Shown one piece after another: positions 15,351-22,425 of a stretch of 32,054 bases of DNA; the first letter of the stretch is position 1, and each line of letters opens with the position of its first letter. The DNA lies in NCBI GenBank assembly GCA_016213575.1, contig JACRAB010000491.1:1-32054 (forward strand), given 5' to 3'. The stretch is from Actinomycetota bacterium (lineage in GTDB: Bacteria; Actinomycetota; Actinomycetes; Actinomycetales; Kineosporiaceae). Position numbers and translations under genes: made by a program. The notes beneath the pieces are model-generated. The model made no database searches, was not told the origin of the DNA, and saw only the letters and a list, made by a program, of their open reading frames with translations.

Positions 15351-17207
15351 TCAGGCGGCGAGTGCGGCGTACCGCCCGTCGCGCGCGACGAGCTCGGTGT
15401 GCGTGCCGGTCTCGACGGCCCGGCCGTGGTCGAGGACGACGATCCGGTCGGCGTCGCGGACCGTCGAGAGCCGGTGCGCGATGGTGATCGTCGTGCGCCC
15501 CGCGGACAGCCGGTCGAAGGCCTCCTGGACGGCGCGCTCGGTCTGGGTGTCGAGGGCGCTCGTCGCCTCGTCGAGGACGAGCACCTTCGGGTCGCGCAGC
15601 AGGGTGCGGGCGATCGCGATGCGCTGCTTCTCGCCGCCGGAGAACCGGTGCCCGCGCGAGCCGACCATCGTGTCGTAGCCGTCGGGCAGGGAGGCGATGA
15701 GCTCGTGGACCTGGGCGGCGCGGGCCGCCGCCTCGATCTCGGCGTCGGTGGCGTCCGGCTTGGCGTAGCGCAGGTTCTCGCGGACGGTCGTGTGCAGCAG
15801 GTAGGTCTCCTGGCTCACGACGCCGACGACCTTCGCGAGGTCGACGAGGCGCAGGTCGCGCAGGTCGACGCCGTCGATGGTGATCCGGCCCGTCGTCGGG
15901 TCCTGGAGCCGGGCCACCAGCGCTGCGAGCGTGCTCTTGCCGGAGCCGGTCGGGCCGACGAGCGCGAGCGTCGTCCCCGCCGGGACGTCGACGGTGACGT
16001 CGTCGACCGCGGGGGAGTCGCTGCCCGGGTAGGTGAAGCCGACCCCCTCGAGCCGGACGTGGCCGCGCACCGTGGCGAGGTCGAGGTCCACCGGCTCGGC
16101 CGGGTCGTCGACGTCGACCGGAAGGTCGAGGTACTCGAAGATCCGCGCGAAGAGGGCGAGCGAGGAGACGAGGGAGACGCCGACGTTGAGCAGCCCCATG
16201 AGCGGCCGGAAGAGGTTGGCCTGCAACGCGGTGAAGGCGACGAGGGTGCCGATGGTCATCCCGCTGCGGGTGGCCGGCAGGCCCGCGGCGAGGTAGATCG
16301 CGGCCGGGATCGCCGCGAAGATGATGCTCATCGTGGCCATCCGCCAGCGGCCGGCGAGCTCGGAGCGCAGCTCCAGGTCGATGAGCCGGGTGGACGACGC
16401 GGTGAACCGGTCGACGAGCGTCTGGCCGGCGCCCATGGTGCGGCTCAGCTGGATCCCGTTGATGGACAGGCCTTCGTCGATGACGACGTTGAGGTCGGCG
16501 AGCTCGCGCTGGCGCTGGGCGGTGATCTCGCGGCGCATCGACGCGACGCGCCGGGTCAGCGCGATCGCGGGCGGCATGACGACGAGCGAGATGAGGGACA
16601 GCCGCCAGGAGAGGGCGAGCATCGCGACGGCGGTGGCGATCGCCGTCGTCAGGTTCGACGCGATCGACGTCGCGGTGGACGTGACGACGCCCTGCATGCC
16701 GCCGATGTCGTTGGTGATGCGGGACTGGACCTCGCCGGTGCGGGTGCGCGTGAAGAAGCCGATCGACTGCCGCTGCAGGTGCGCGAAGACGCCGGTGCGC
16801 AGGTCGTGCATGACCGACTGGCCGACCCGGGTGCTGATCCACGTCTGGAGGACGCCCAGCACGGAGGTGGCGGCCGCGACGGCGACCATGGCGGCGACGA
16901 GCCGGACGAGGAGCGCGACGTCCTGCTGGGGCAGCGCGACGTCGATGACGTGGCGCAGGAGGAAGGGCGAGGCCATGGCCACGACGGACGACGCGACGAT
17001 CGTCGCGACGACGAGGGCCAGCGGGCGGCGGTGGGGCACGAAGAGGGCGCCGATCCGGCGCAGCGAGACGCCGCGGGCCTGCGCGCGCTCGGCCTCGGTG
17101 ACGCGCCGCGGGCCGCGGCCGCCGTCCGGGCCGGAGGTCTGGGCGGGGGTCGGGGTGGTGGTCGGGGACGTGGTGCTGGTCCTGGGTCTGGTCGTGACGT
17201 CCGTCAA
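15351..17207 (-). CDS. ABC exporter, fused permease and ATPase (multidrug type)
   Basis: A 618-aa half-transporter. A Thr/Pro-rich 45-residue N-terminus precedes six membrane segments (about 60-350) and a nucleotide-binding domain (385-618) with Walker A GPTGSGKST (418-426), Q-loop Gln466, signature FSGGEKQ (522-528), Walker B VLVLDEA (542-548) and switch His578. It would act as a homodimer or with an unlinked partner, since no second half is adjacent. The TTG start at 17207 is supported by AGGAGG at 7-base spacing. It is divergent from a MarR regulator, the usual arrangement for regulated drug export. The substrate is unknown. Confidence 0.93.
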   Translation of the reverse strand: MTDVTTRPRTSTTSPTTTPTPAQTSGPDGGRGPRRVTEAERAQARGVSLRRIGALFVPHRRPLALVVATIVASSVVAMASPFLLRHVIDVALPQQDVALLVRLVAAMVAVAAATSVLGVLQTWISTRVGQSVMHDLRTGVFAHLQRQSIGFFTRTRTGEVQSRITNDIGGMQGVVTSTATSIASNLTTAIATAVAMLALSWRLSLISLVVMPPAIALTRRVASMRREITAQRQRELADLNVVIDEGLSINGIQLSRTMGAGQTLVDRFTASSTRLIDLELRSELAGRWRMATMSIIFAAIPAAIYLAAGLPATRSGMTIGTLVAFTALQANLFRPLMGLLNVGVSLVSSLALFARIFEYLDLPVDVDDPAEPVDLDLATVRGHVRLEGVGFTYPGSDSPAVDDVTVDVPAGTTLALVGPTGSGKSTLAALVARLQDPTTGRITIDGVDLRDLRLVDLAKVVGVVSQETYLLHTTVRENLRYAKPDATDAEIEAAARAAQVHELIASLPDGYDTMVGSRGHRFSGGEKQRIAIARTLLRDPKVLVLDEATSALDTQTERAVQEAFDRLSAGRTTITIAHRLSTVRDADRIVVLDHGRAVETGTHTELVARDGRYAALAA

Positions 17208-17230
17208 GGGCGTGCCTCCTGGGGTCGGGT

Positions 17231-17286
17231 CCTCATTTCTTGAGGTTACCTCATTATGAGGGGGTAACGCGATGTGTTGCTAGTCT
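17231..17286. promoter_or_regulatory. Nested palindromes between ABC exporter and MarR genes; leaderless MarR promoter
   Basis: Three inverted repeats overlap here: CCTCA-N5-TGAGG (17231-17245), CCTCA-TTA-TGAGG (17249-17261), and an outer GTTACC/GGTAAC pair (17245-17250 and 17263-17268). They are good candidates for a MarR operator controlling both divergent genes. A -10-like TAGTCT (17281-17286) ends only 6 bases before the MarR GTG, which suggests a leaderless transcript beginning at the start codon. Confidence 0.65.
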
Positions 17287-17292
17287 GTTCCC

Positions 17293-17742
17293 GTGCCCGA
17301 TCCCGACGACCTGTCGCTCCCCGAGGCGTTCACGACCGTCGCGCGGACGCTGCACCACCGGTCGGCCAAGGCGTTCGCCCCGCTCGACGTCACCCCCGGC
17401 CAGGCCCGGGCCCTGCGTGTGCTGACCCGCCACGGCGAGATGCGGATGAGCGCGCTGTCGGAGCACCTGCGGATCGCGCCGCGCTCGGGCACCGAGGTCG
17501 CCGACGACCTCGAACGCCGGGGCCTCGTCCGGCGGCGCCCTGACCCCGACGACCGCCGCGCCGTCCTCGTCGCCCTCACCGAGCAGGGGGAGCGGGTCTC
17601 CGAGCAGGTCCGGGCCGCCCGGTCGGCCGAGGGCGACGCCTACTTCGCGGCCCTCAGCGACGCCGACCGCCAGGAGCTCGCGCGGATCCTGCGCGTGCTG
17701 CGCGCGGCGAACCCGGTGGGCCGGCCGGCGGGAGCGGGATGA
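17293..17742 (+). CDS. MarR-family transcriptional regulator
   Basis: A 149-aa winged-helix repressor. The DNA-binding part is MRMSALSEHLRIAPRSGTEVADDLERRGLVRR with a D-x-R wing (DPDDRRAVLVALTEQG). The GTG start has no ribosome site but sits 6 bases after a -10-like TAGTCT, consistent with leaderless translation. It faces the ABC exporter gene across palindromic operator candidates, so it probably represses both until a drug-like ligand binds. Its ATGA overlap with the acetyltransferase indicates coupled translation. Confidence 0.92.
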   Translation: MPDPDDLSLPEAFTTVARTLHHRSAKAFAPLDVTPGQARALRVLTRHGEMRMSALSEHLRIAPRSGTEVADDLERRGLVRRRPDPDDRRAVLVALTEQGERVSEQVRAARSAEGDAYFAALSDADRQELARILRVLRAANPVGRPAGAG

Positions 17743-18191
17743 GCCTCCACGAGGACTACCACCTCGTCGAGGGCCCGCCCGACGTCGACTCCTACGTGAC
17801 GCTCCGGGAGCGATCGGGGCTCACGCCGCGGGCCCGCGAGCAGGCCGCCCCGGCGCTCGCCGGCAGCTGGGCGGCCTGCCACGTGGTGGGCCCGGGCGGG
17901 CGGACGGTCGGCATGGGGCGGCTCATCGGCGACGGTGGCTGGTACTTCCACGTGGTCGACATGGCGGTCCTGCCCGAGCATCAGCGCCGCGGGATCGGTG
18001 ACGCCGTCCTGACCTGGCTGCTCGACAGGATCGAGACGCAGGCCCCGCCGGGCGCCTACGTGTCCCTCATGGCCGACGAGCCGGGCCGGCGGCTCTACGA
18101 GCGTCAGGGCTTCCGGACGACGGCACCTCGGTCCGTCGGCATGGCGATCCCGGTCGGCGGGCGGCTCGTCGACCCGCGCGGGACGCGGTAG
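17739..18191 (+). CDS. GNAT-family N-acetyltransferase
   Basis: A 150-aa GCN5-type acetyltransferase. Motif A is seen as VVDMAVLPEHQRRGIGDAVL (72-91), with the acetyl-CoA pyrophosphate loop QRRGIG at 82-87, and the C-terminal RRLYERQGFR motif B at 117-126. The ATG overlaps the MarR stop (ATGA), so it is probably induced with the regulator and may detoxify an amine-containing compound alongside the exporter; that link is inferred. Its last 88 bases overlap the convergent DUF1971 gene. Confidence 0.9.
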   Translation: MSLHEDYHLVEGPPDVDSYVTLRERSGLTPRAREQAAPALAGSWAACHVVGPGGRTVGMGRLIGDGGWYFHVVDMAVLPEHQRRGIGDAVLTWLLDRIETQAPPGAYVSLMADEPGRRLYERQGFRTTAPRSVGMAIPVGGRLVDPRGTR

Positions 18192-18466
18192 AACTCGACG
18201 GCGAAGCCCGCCCCGTCGTCCGGCTCGACGTGGTGCAACCGGCCGGGCGGGATGACGACGTGCCCGCCCGCGGTCACGGTGACCGGGGCGTCCGGCTCGT
18301 CCTCGAAGCGGAACACGACGGTGCCGGCGCGGACGACGAGCCGGCCCCAGACGCCGTCCGCGACGCGGTGCGCGCGCAGCAGGCCGGCCGGCACGGTTCC
18401 GGCGTCGAAGTCCGGCGTCGTGCGGACGTGCTCGGCGCCGTCGGGCAGCGCGGTCGGGCGGTCCAT
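18104..18466 (-). CDS. DUF1971 cupin-like protein
   Basis: A 120-aa protein matching the DUF1971/YeaR-like family: LPDGAEHVRTTPDFDAGTVP near the start, then GLLRAHRVADGVWGRLVVRAG and VIPPGRLHHVEP. The fold is a small double-stranded beta-helix, with His-rich positions that could bind a metal. Family members are found fused or adjacent to TehB and near nitrate/tellurite response genes, but the reaction is unknown. The 88-base tail-to-tail overlap with the acetyltransferase is long; the conserved core of each protein lies mostly outside it, so both appear real. Confidence 0.8.
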   Translation of the reverse strand: MDRPTALPDGAEHVRTTPDFDAGTVPAGLLRAHRVADGVWGRLVVRAGTVVFRFEDEPDAPVTVTAGGHVVIPPGRLHHVEPDDGAGFAVEFYRVPRGSTSRPPTGIAMPTDRGAVVRKP

Positions 18467-18515
18467 GCGGCGGGTCCTCCCCGGTGCGTGGCGGCGGGCG
18501 TCCGCCCAGCATCAC

Positions 18516-19478
18516 CTACCCGGTGCAGGGCAGCGACCTCGGCAGCCTCGTCGGTGTCGTGCCGTCGTACGCCGCGCACAGGGCGAGCCCGCGGGCCTCG
18601 AGGCCGGCGCGGATCTGGGTCAGCGCCTTCGGGGTGAAGGCGTTCCAGCCCATGTGCATGAGCACGGTGTCGCCGGCCCGGGCGTTCGTCACGACGTACG
18701 AGACGACCTCGGCGGCCGTCTTGCCCGTCCAGTCCCGGGTGTCGAGGGTCCACGTCCACTGCCGCATTCCGGCCGCGGTGTAGGCGGTGGCGACCGTCGT
18801 GTCCGACGCACCGTACGGTGGCCGCCCGACGTTCGTCACGACGCCCGGCGCGGCGAGCTGGGTGAGCACCGACGCGTAGCTGATCGTCGTCAGGTCCGGG
18901 TGCGAGACGGTGTGGTTGATGACGTACTGGCCGTGCGAGCGGGCCAGCGCGGCGAGGTCCACGCCCTGGTTGCGGTACTTCGTCAGGCAGGTGCCGGTCG
19001 GAGCGAGCACGAGGCCGACCCCGGCCGTGTCGGCGGCCTCGACCATCGCGCGGAAGACCGCGACCGACGGCGGGCAGTCGTCGAACGTCGCGACGACGCG
19101 CGAGGTCGTGTTCGGGCCCCGGCCACGGTTGTACGCGGCACCGGTGCCGAGCTTCGCCCACGTCAGCGGGCCGACGACCCCGTCGGCGTCGAGCCCGAAC
19201 TCCTTCTGGAACGCCCGGGCGGCGCGGAGCGTGGCGTTGCCGAAGTCTCCGTCGGCACCGGCCGCCCCGACGCTGTAGCCCTTGGACACCAACGCCTTCT
19301 GCGCGACGACGACGCAGCTGCCGGAGTCGTGCAGCCGCAGCGTCGGCCGCTGCGCGACGGGCGTCGAGGTGCTGCACGACCGGACGGCGGCGCTCGCGGG
19401 TGCCGCGGTGAGAACGACCTGGCCGCCGGCGAGGACGACCGCGGCGAGAAGGGTGAGAAGACGCGAACCGTGCCGCAT
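18516..19478 (-). CDS. Secreted peptidoglycan-binding / polysaccharide deacetylase protein
   Basis: A 320-aa protein with a signal peptide (1-30, ending APASA). Residues 45-110 are a PG_binding_1 domain (LRLHDSGSCVVVAQKAL, GADGDFGNATLRAARAFQ, DGVVGPLTWAKL). Residues 126-305 are a NodB deacetylase domain: motif 1 TFDDCP (Asp133/Asp134), motif 2 HTVSHP (His189/His193), motif 3 GRPPYG (218-223), motif 4 near Asp246, motif 5 LMHMG (His275). All the metal and catalytic positions are kept; the Gly usual after DD is Cys135. It probably trims N-acetyl groups from cell-wall or extracellular glycan. An earlier ATG at 19493 is possible but has no ribosome site. Confidence 0.9.
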   Translation of the reverse strand: MRHGSRLLTLLAAVVLAGGQVVLTAAPASAAVRSCSTSTPVAQRPTLRLHDSGSCVVVAQKALVSKGYSVGAAGADGDFGNATLRAARAFQKEFGLDADGVVGPLTWAKLGTGAAYNRGRGPNTTSRVVATFDDCPPSVAVFRAMVEAADTAGVGLVLAPTGTCLTKYRNQGVDLAALARSHGQYVINHTVSHPDLTTISYASVLTQLAAPGVVTNVGRPPYGASDTTVATAYTAAGMRQWTWTLDTRDWTGKTAAEVVSYVVTNARAGDTVLMHMGWNAFTPKALTQIRAGLEARGLALCAAYDGTTPTRLPRSLPCTG

Positions 19479-19541
19479 GGCCACCACCCCCATGGTTGGC
19501 GCGTGCACTACGTCCATTGTCTCCCCGCCGTCGCGCATGCG

Positions 19542-19561
19542 CGCAGGACAGCGGTCCTGCG
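19542..19561. repeat. Perfect 8-bp hairpin in a divergent intergenic region
   Basis: CGCAGGAC and GTCCTGCG flank a 4-base loop between the divergent deacetylase and small membrane-protein genes. It could be an operator or an mRNA hairpin; a terminator is unlikely because both neighbours are transcribed away from it. No regulator can be named. Confidence 0.4.
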
Positions 19562-19662
19562 ACCGGTGCGTCTTCGGCGATGATCCGAACAGGACGCCAT
19601 GGCCGGCACTAGTTTTGGCCCCGCCCGGTCGACGATCACCGGCAGCCCCGTCGGAGGACAGC

Positions 19663-20160
19663 GTGACCGAGCCGCTCTTCGCCACCACGCCGGTGGAGCA
19701 CTCGCCGGGTGCGTGCCTGCCGCTCGCCCTCGGCGCGCCGTTCGTCGCGTTCGGGCTGTTCTCGCTCCTCATGGCGGCGTTCTCGGCCCAGGGGGCCGAG
19801 CGGGTCTGGTTCGCCGCGCCGGGTGCGGCCGCGCTCGGCGTCCCCTTCGTCGTCCGCCGGTTCCTGCGGCCGGGCGCGGACCCGACGAGGCTGAGCCTCG
19901 CGCACGACGGCACGGTGACCCTGCACGTGCGGCGCGGCGACGTGGTCATGCCCCCGTCGCGGCTCGCCCGCGTCGTTACCGGGGCGGTGACGACGTCCGT
20001 GCAGGGCTCGCGGAGCAGCCGCCGGGTCGTCGTCTTCGTCGACGGCGCGGGCGAGCAGATCGCCCAGGTCGGCCGAGCGAGCTTCACCGACGCCGACCTC
20101 GGGGCCTTCTTCGAGGCGCTGCGCACCGCCCGCCCCGACGTGACGTTCGAGCACCGCTGA
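19663..20160 (+). CDS. Small membrane protein of unknown function
   Basis: A 165-aa protein from a GTG with CGGAGG at 6-base spacing. Two hydrophobic segments (about 17-41 and 49-63) are followed by a soluble domain of alternating strands (LSLAHDGTVTLHVRRGDVVMP, then RRVVVFVDGAGEQIAQVG) that resembles a PH-like beta barrel. I recognise no named family. A 47-base gap separates it from the TPR gene downstream, with which it may be co-transcribed. Confidence 0.75.
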   Translation: MTEPLFATTPVEHSPGACLPLALGAPFVAFGLFSLLMAAFSAQGAERVWFAAPGAAALGVPFVVRRFLRPGADPTRLSLAHDGTVTLHVRRGDVVMPPSRLARVVTGAVTTSVQGSRSSRRVVVFVDGAGEQIAQVGRASFTDADLGAFFEALRTARPDVTFEHR

Positions 20161-20207
20161 CCGACCGGACCGACCAGCCCGGACCAGTTCCCCGCCCGAG
20201 GAGAGAC

Positions 20208-21332
20208 ATGAACGACCCGACCCCCGAGGAGCTCGACCGGCTGCTCGCCGAGGGCAACGCCCGGATCGCCGACGGCGACCCGGAGGGCGCCGTCCCCGTG
20301 CTGGAGCAGGCCCTGGAGGTCTGCCGCGTCCTCGTCGAGGAGACCGTCGTCGCCCGCTCGGTGGAGCCCCGGGTGCTCGGCCGGATCGCCATGGCGCTGA
20401 GCCTGGGCGGGGAGCCGGCCGAGGCGGTGCGGGTCGGTCGCCGGGCCTACGAGCTCACCGGGAGCCTCTATGGCGACGACTACGACTGCACGCTCGTCGA
20501 CGTCGCGCTCGCCGCGGTGAACTTCGCCCGGTTCCTCGCCGCCGACGGGCATGGCGACGAGGCCCTCGAGTGCGCCTACTACGGTCTCCAGCATCTCGAC
20601 GAGCTCGTCCCGGGCGCCCCGCTGACGTACCTAGGGTGGCGCGCGGCGCTGCTCCAGGCGGTCGCCGAGGTCGAGCCCGAGTCGGACGAGGAGCCGTGGC
20701 TCACACCGCTGGCCGCGCGCCGCGACCTCGTCGCGACGTGCCGCCGGCTCGTCGACCTCGATCCCGCCGAGCCGCAGTACGCCACGGATCTCGCGGAGGC
20801 GTTGCTGCTGCTCGCGAAGGCGGTGTCCGACGAGCCCTCGCAGGACGACACCGACGGGGACGGCGAGGTCCCGGACGACGAGCCTGCCGCCGTCCGGACG
20901 GCCCGGGAGGCGGTCGGGATCCTGCACGGGCAGGCGGCTCCGCCGTCCGGCCTGAACGCGCTCGCACGTGGGCTGAGCGTGCTCGCCGGCCTGCTCTCCG
21001 ACGAGGGGAGGGACGACGACGCGGAGGCGTTCGTCGCGCAGGTCGCGGCCGGGTTCGGCGAGCCGTGGGCGAGCCGGCTCCCGTTGCTCGTCGTCACGTG
21101 GGAGTGGGCTCTCGCCCCGACGTTCGGCAGCGAGCAGAGCGTGCTCGAGTTCAACGACGACCTGCGGGACCCGGACGCGGACGACGTCGTGGAGTTCGCG
21201 TTCGCCGACCTGCCGCCGACGGAGGCGACCCGGCTGCGCGCGCTCCGGGTCGCGTCGCGCGAGCTGGGCGTCGCCGAGGCCTACAGCCGGCGCGCCGAGG
21301 ACCCGCTCGGCTTCCTCGTGACCTACGCGTGA
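20208..21332 (+). CDS. TPR-like helical repeat protein of unknown function (374 aa)
   Basis: A cytosolic alpha-helical protein. The N-terminal part LLAEGNARIADGDPEGAVPVLEQALEV (16-42) reads as a tetratricopeptide unit, and further repeat-like helices (EAVRVGRRAYELTGSLYGDDY, GDEALECAYYGLQHL) follow. An acidic linker (about 210-228) splits the protein. The ATG follows GAGGAG. Its stop overlaps the start of the next TPR protein as GTGA. No function is known; the pair may act as a scaffold. Confidence 0.78.
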   Translation: MNDPTPEELDRLLAEGNARIADGDPEGAVPVLEQALEVCRVLVEETVVARSVEPRVLGRIAMALSLGGEPAEAVRVGRRAYELTGSLYGDDYDCTLVDVALAAVNFARFLAADGHGDEALECAYYGLQHLDELVPGAPLTYLGWRAALLQAVAEVEPESDEEPWLTPLAARRDLVATCRRLVDLDPAEPQYATDLAEALLLLAKAVSDEPSQDDTDGDGEVPDDEPAAVRTAREAVGILHGQAAPPSGLNALARGLSVLAGLLSDEGRDDDAEAFVAQVAAGFGEPWASRLPLLVVTWEWALAPTFGSEQSVLEFNDDLRDPDADDVVEFAFADLPPTEATRLRALRVASRELGVAEAYSRRAEDPLGFLVTYA

Positions 21333-22285
21333 GCGGCGCGGAGAGCGGGACGGACGCCGCGGTCGACGACCTCGTCGCCCGCGCCGAGGAGGCGCTGCCC
21401 GCGGGCGAGGCCGTCATCGCGAAGAGCCTCGCCGAGGAGGCGCTCGAGCTCGTCGTCGAGGCGCAGGCCTGGCCTCGGGTGGCGGAGACGGCCGGGCTGC
21501 TCGGGCACGCGAGCGCCCTCGTCGGCGAGGTCCAGCGCGCCGAGACGGCCTATCTCATGGCGGCGGAGTGCCGGCGCGGCCTGGCCGGGACGGACGTCCA
21601 CCTGGACGGGCGGCCCGGTGCGCGCTGGGGCTGGTACCTGCGGACGACGTCCCGCTGGGACGACGCCCGCGAGGTCCTCGAGCGCAGCGCCGCCGGGTGC
21701 ACCGAGCGCGGCGACACGGTGGACGCCGCCCTGGCGCAGGTCGAGCTCGCGGCGCTCGAGCTCGCCAAGAGGCTTGCCGGCGCGACGCTCCTGCGGCTGG
21801 ACAGGGCACTGCCCGTGCTGGACACCGAGGGGCAGCTGCCGGACGCCGTCCGGGCCCGGCTGCTGCGCGCCGAGGCACTGCTGGCACGCGGCCGGCACGA
21901 CGAGGCGGGCGAGACGGTCGAGGCGGTCCTCGACGCGTGCGGCACCCACGGTCTGCTCGCGCTGCGCGGCGACGCGCTCGTCGTCCGGTCGCGTCTGATC
22001 CTCGAGACCGGGGGCACCTCGACCGAGGCCGCCGTCGACGCCCGGGCCGCGCTCGACCTGGCCCGCGACCGTGGCCTGGTGTGGCTCGAGGTCGCGGCGC
22101 TGTGGGCGATGGCCGCGACCGAGGACGTCGGCCGCGGCCTGTTCGACGAGGACCCGCCGCCGGCCGGTCTGCCGCCGCGGGCCGGCAGCTTCGCCGACCA
22201 GGCGGGACGGCTGCGGCAGCGCCTCGACAACCAGTGGTTCGACCTGCACCCGCTGCGGACGGTGGAGCAGCGCGTCGGGCGGTGA
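21329..22285 (+). CDS. TPR-like helical repeat protein of unknown function (318 aa)
   Basis: The GTG start overlaps the preceding stop (GTGA), indicating translational coupling. Helical pairs recur: AVIAKSLAEEALELVVEAQ, AGLLGHASALVGEVQRAETAYLMAAE, WDDAREVLERSAAG, ALLARGRHDEAGETVEAVLDAC, as in TPR proteins. There is no signal peptide or membrane segment. It is the second of a probable pair with the 374-aa protein, sharing general architecture but not close sequence. The role is unknown. Confidence 0.78.
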   Translation: MSGAESGTDAAVDDLVARAEEALPAGEAVIAKSLAEEALELVVEAQAWPRVAETAGLLGHASALVGEVQRAETAYLMAAECRRGLAGTDVHLDGRPGARWGWYLRTTSRWDDAREVLERSAAGCTERGDTVDAALAQVELAALELAKRLAGATLLRLDRALPVLDTEGQLPDAVRARLLRAEALLARGRHDEAGETVEAVLDACGTHGLLALRGDALVVRSRLILETGGTSTEAAVDARAALDLARDRGLVWLEVAALWAMAATEDVGRGLFDEDPPPAGLPPRAGSFADQAGRLRQRLDNQWFDLHPLRTVEQRVGR

Positions 22286-22425
22286 CGGTCGGGCCTCGGG
22301 CCGCTTCCCGGCACGGGGGACGGGTGGGGCTGCGGACGTCGGCCCGCGTGCCTACGGTCCTCGGGCCAGGGGCAGAGGGTGCCGGAACGGTGCCCGCGCC
22401 GTGCCTGCCGCCGTGAGGAGACCCC

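Noticed and set aside
15033-17243. A 736-codon plus-strand open frame across the ABC exporter
   Set aside because: Antisense to Walker A, signature and Walker B motifs of a complete exporter; composition is typical of a GC-driven shadow.
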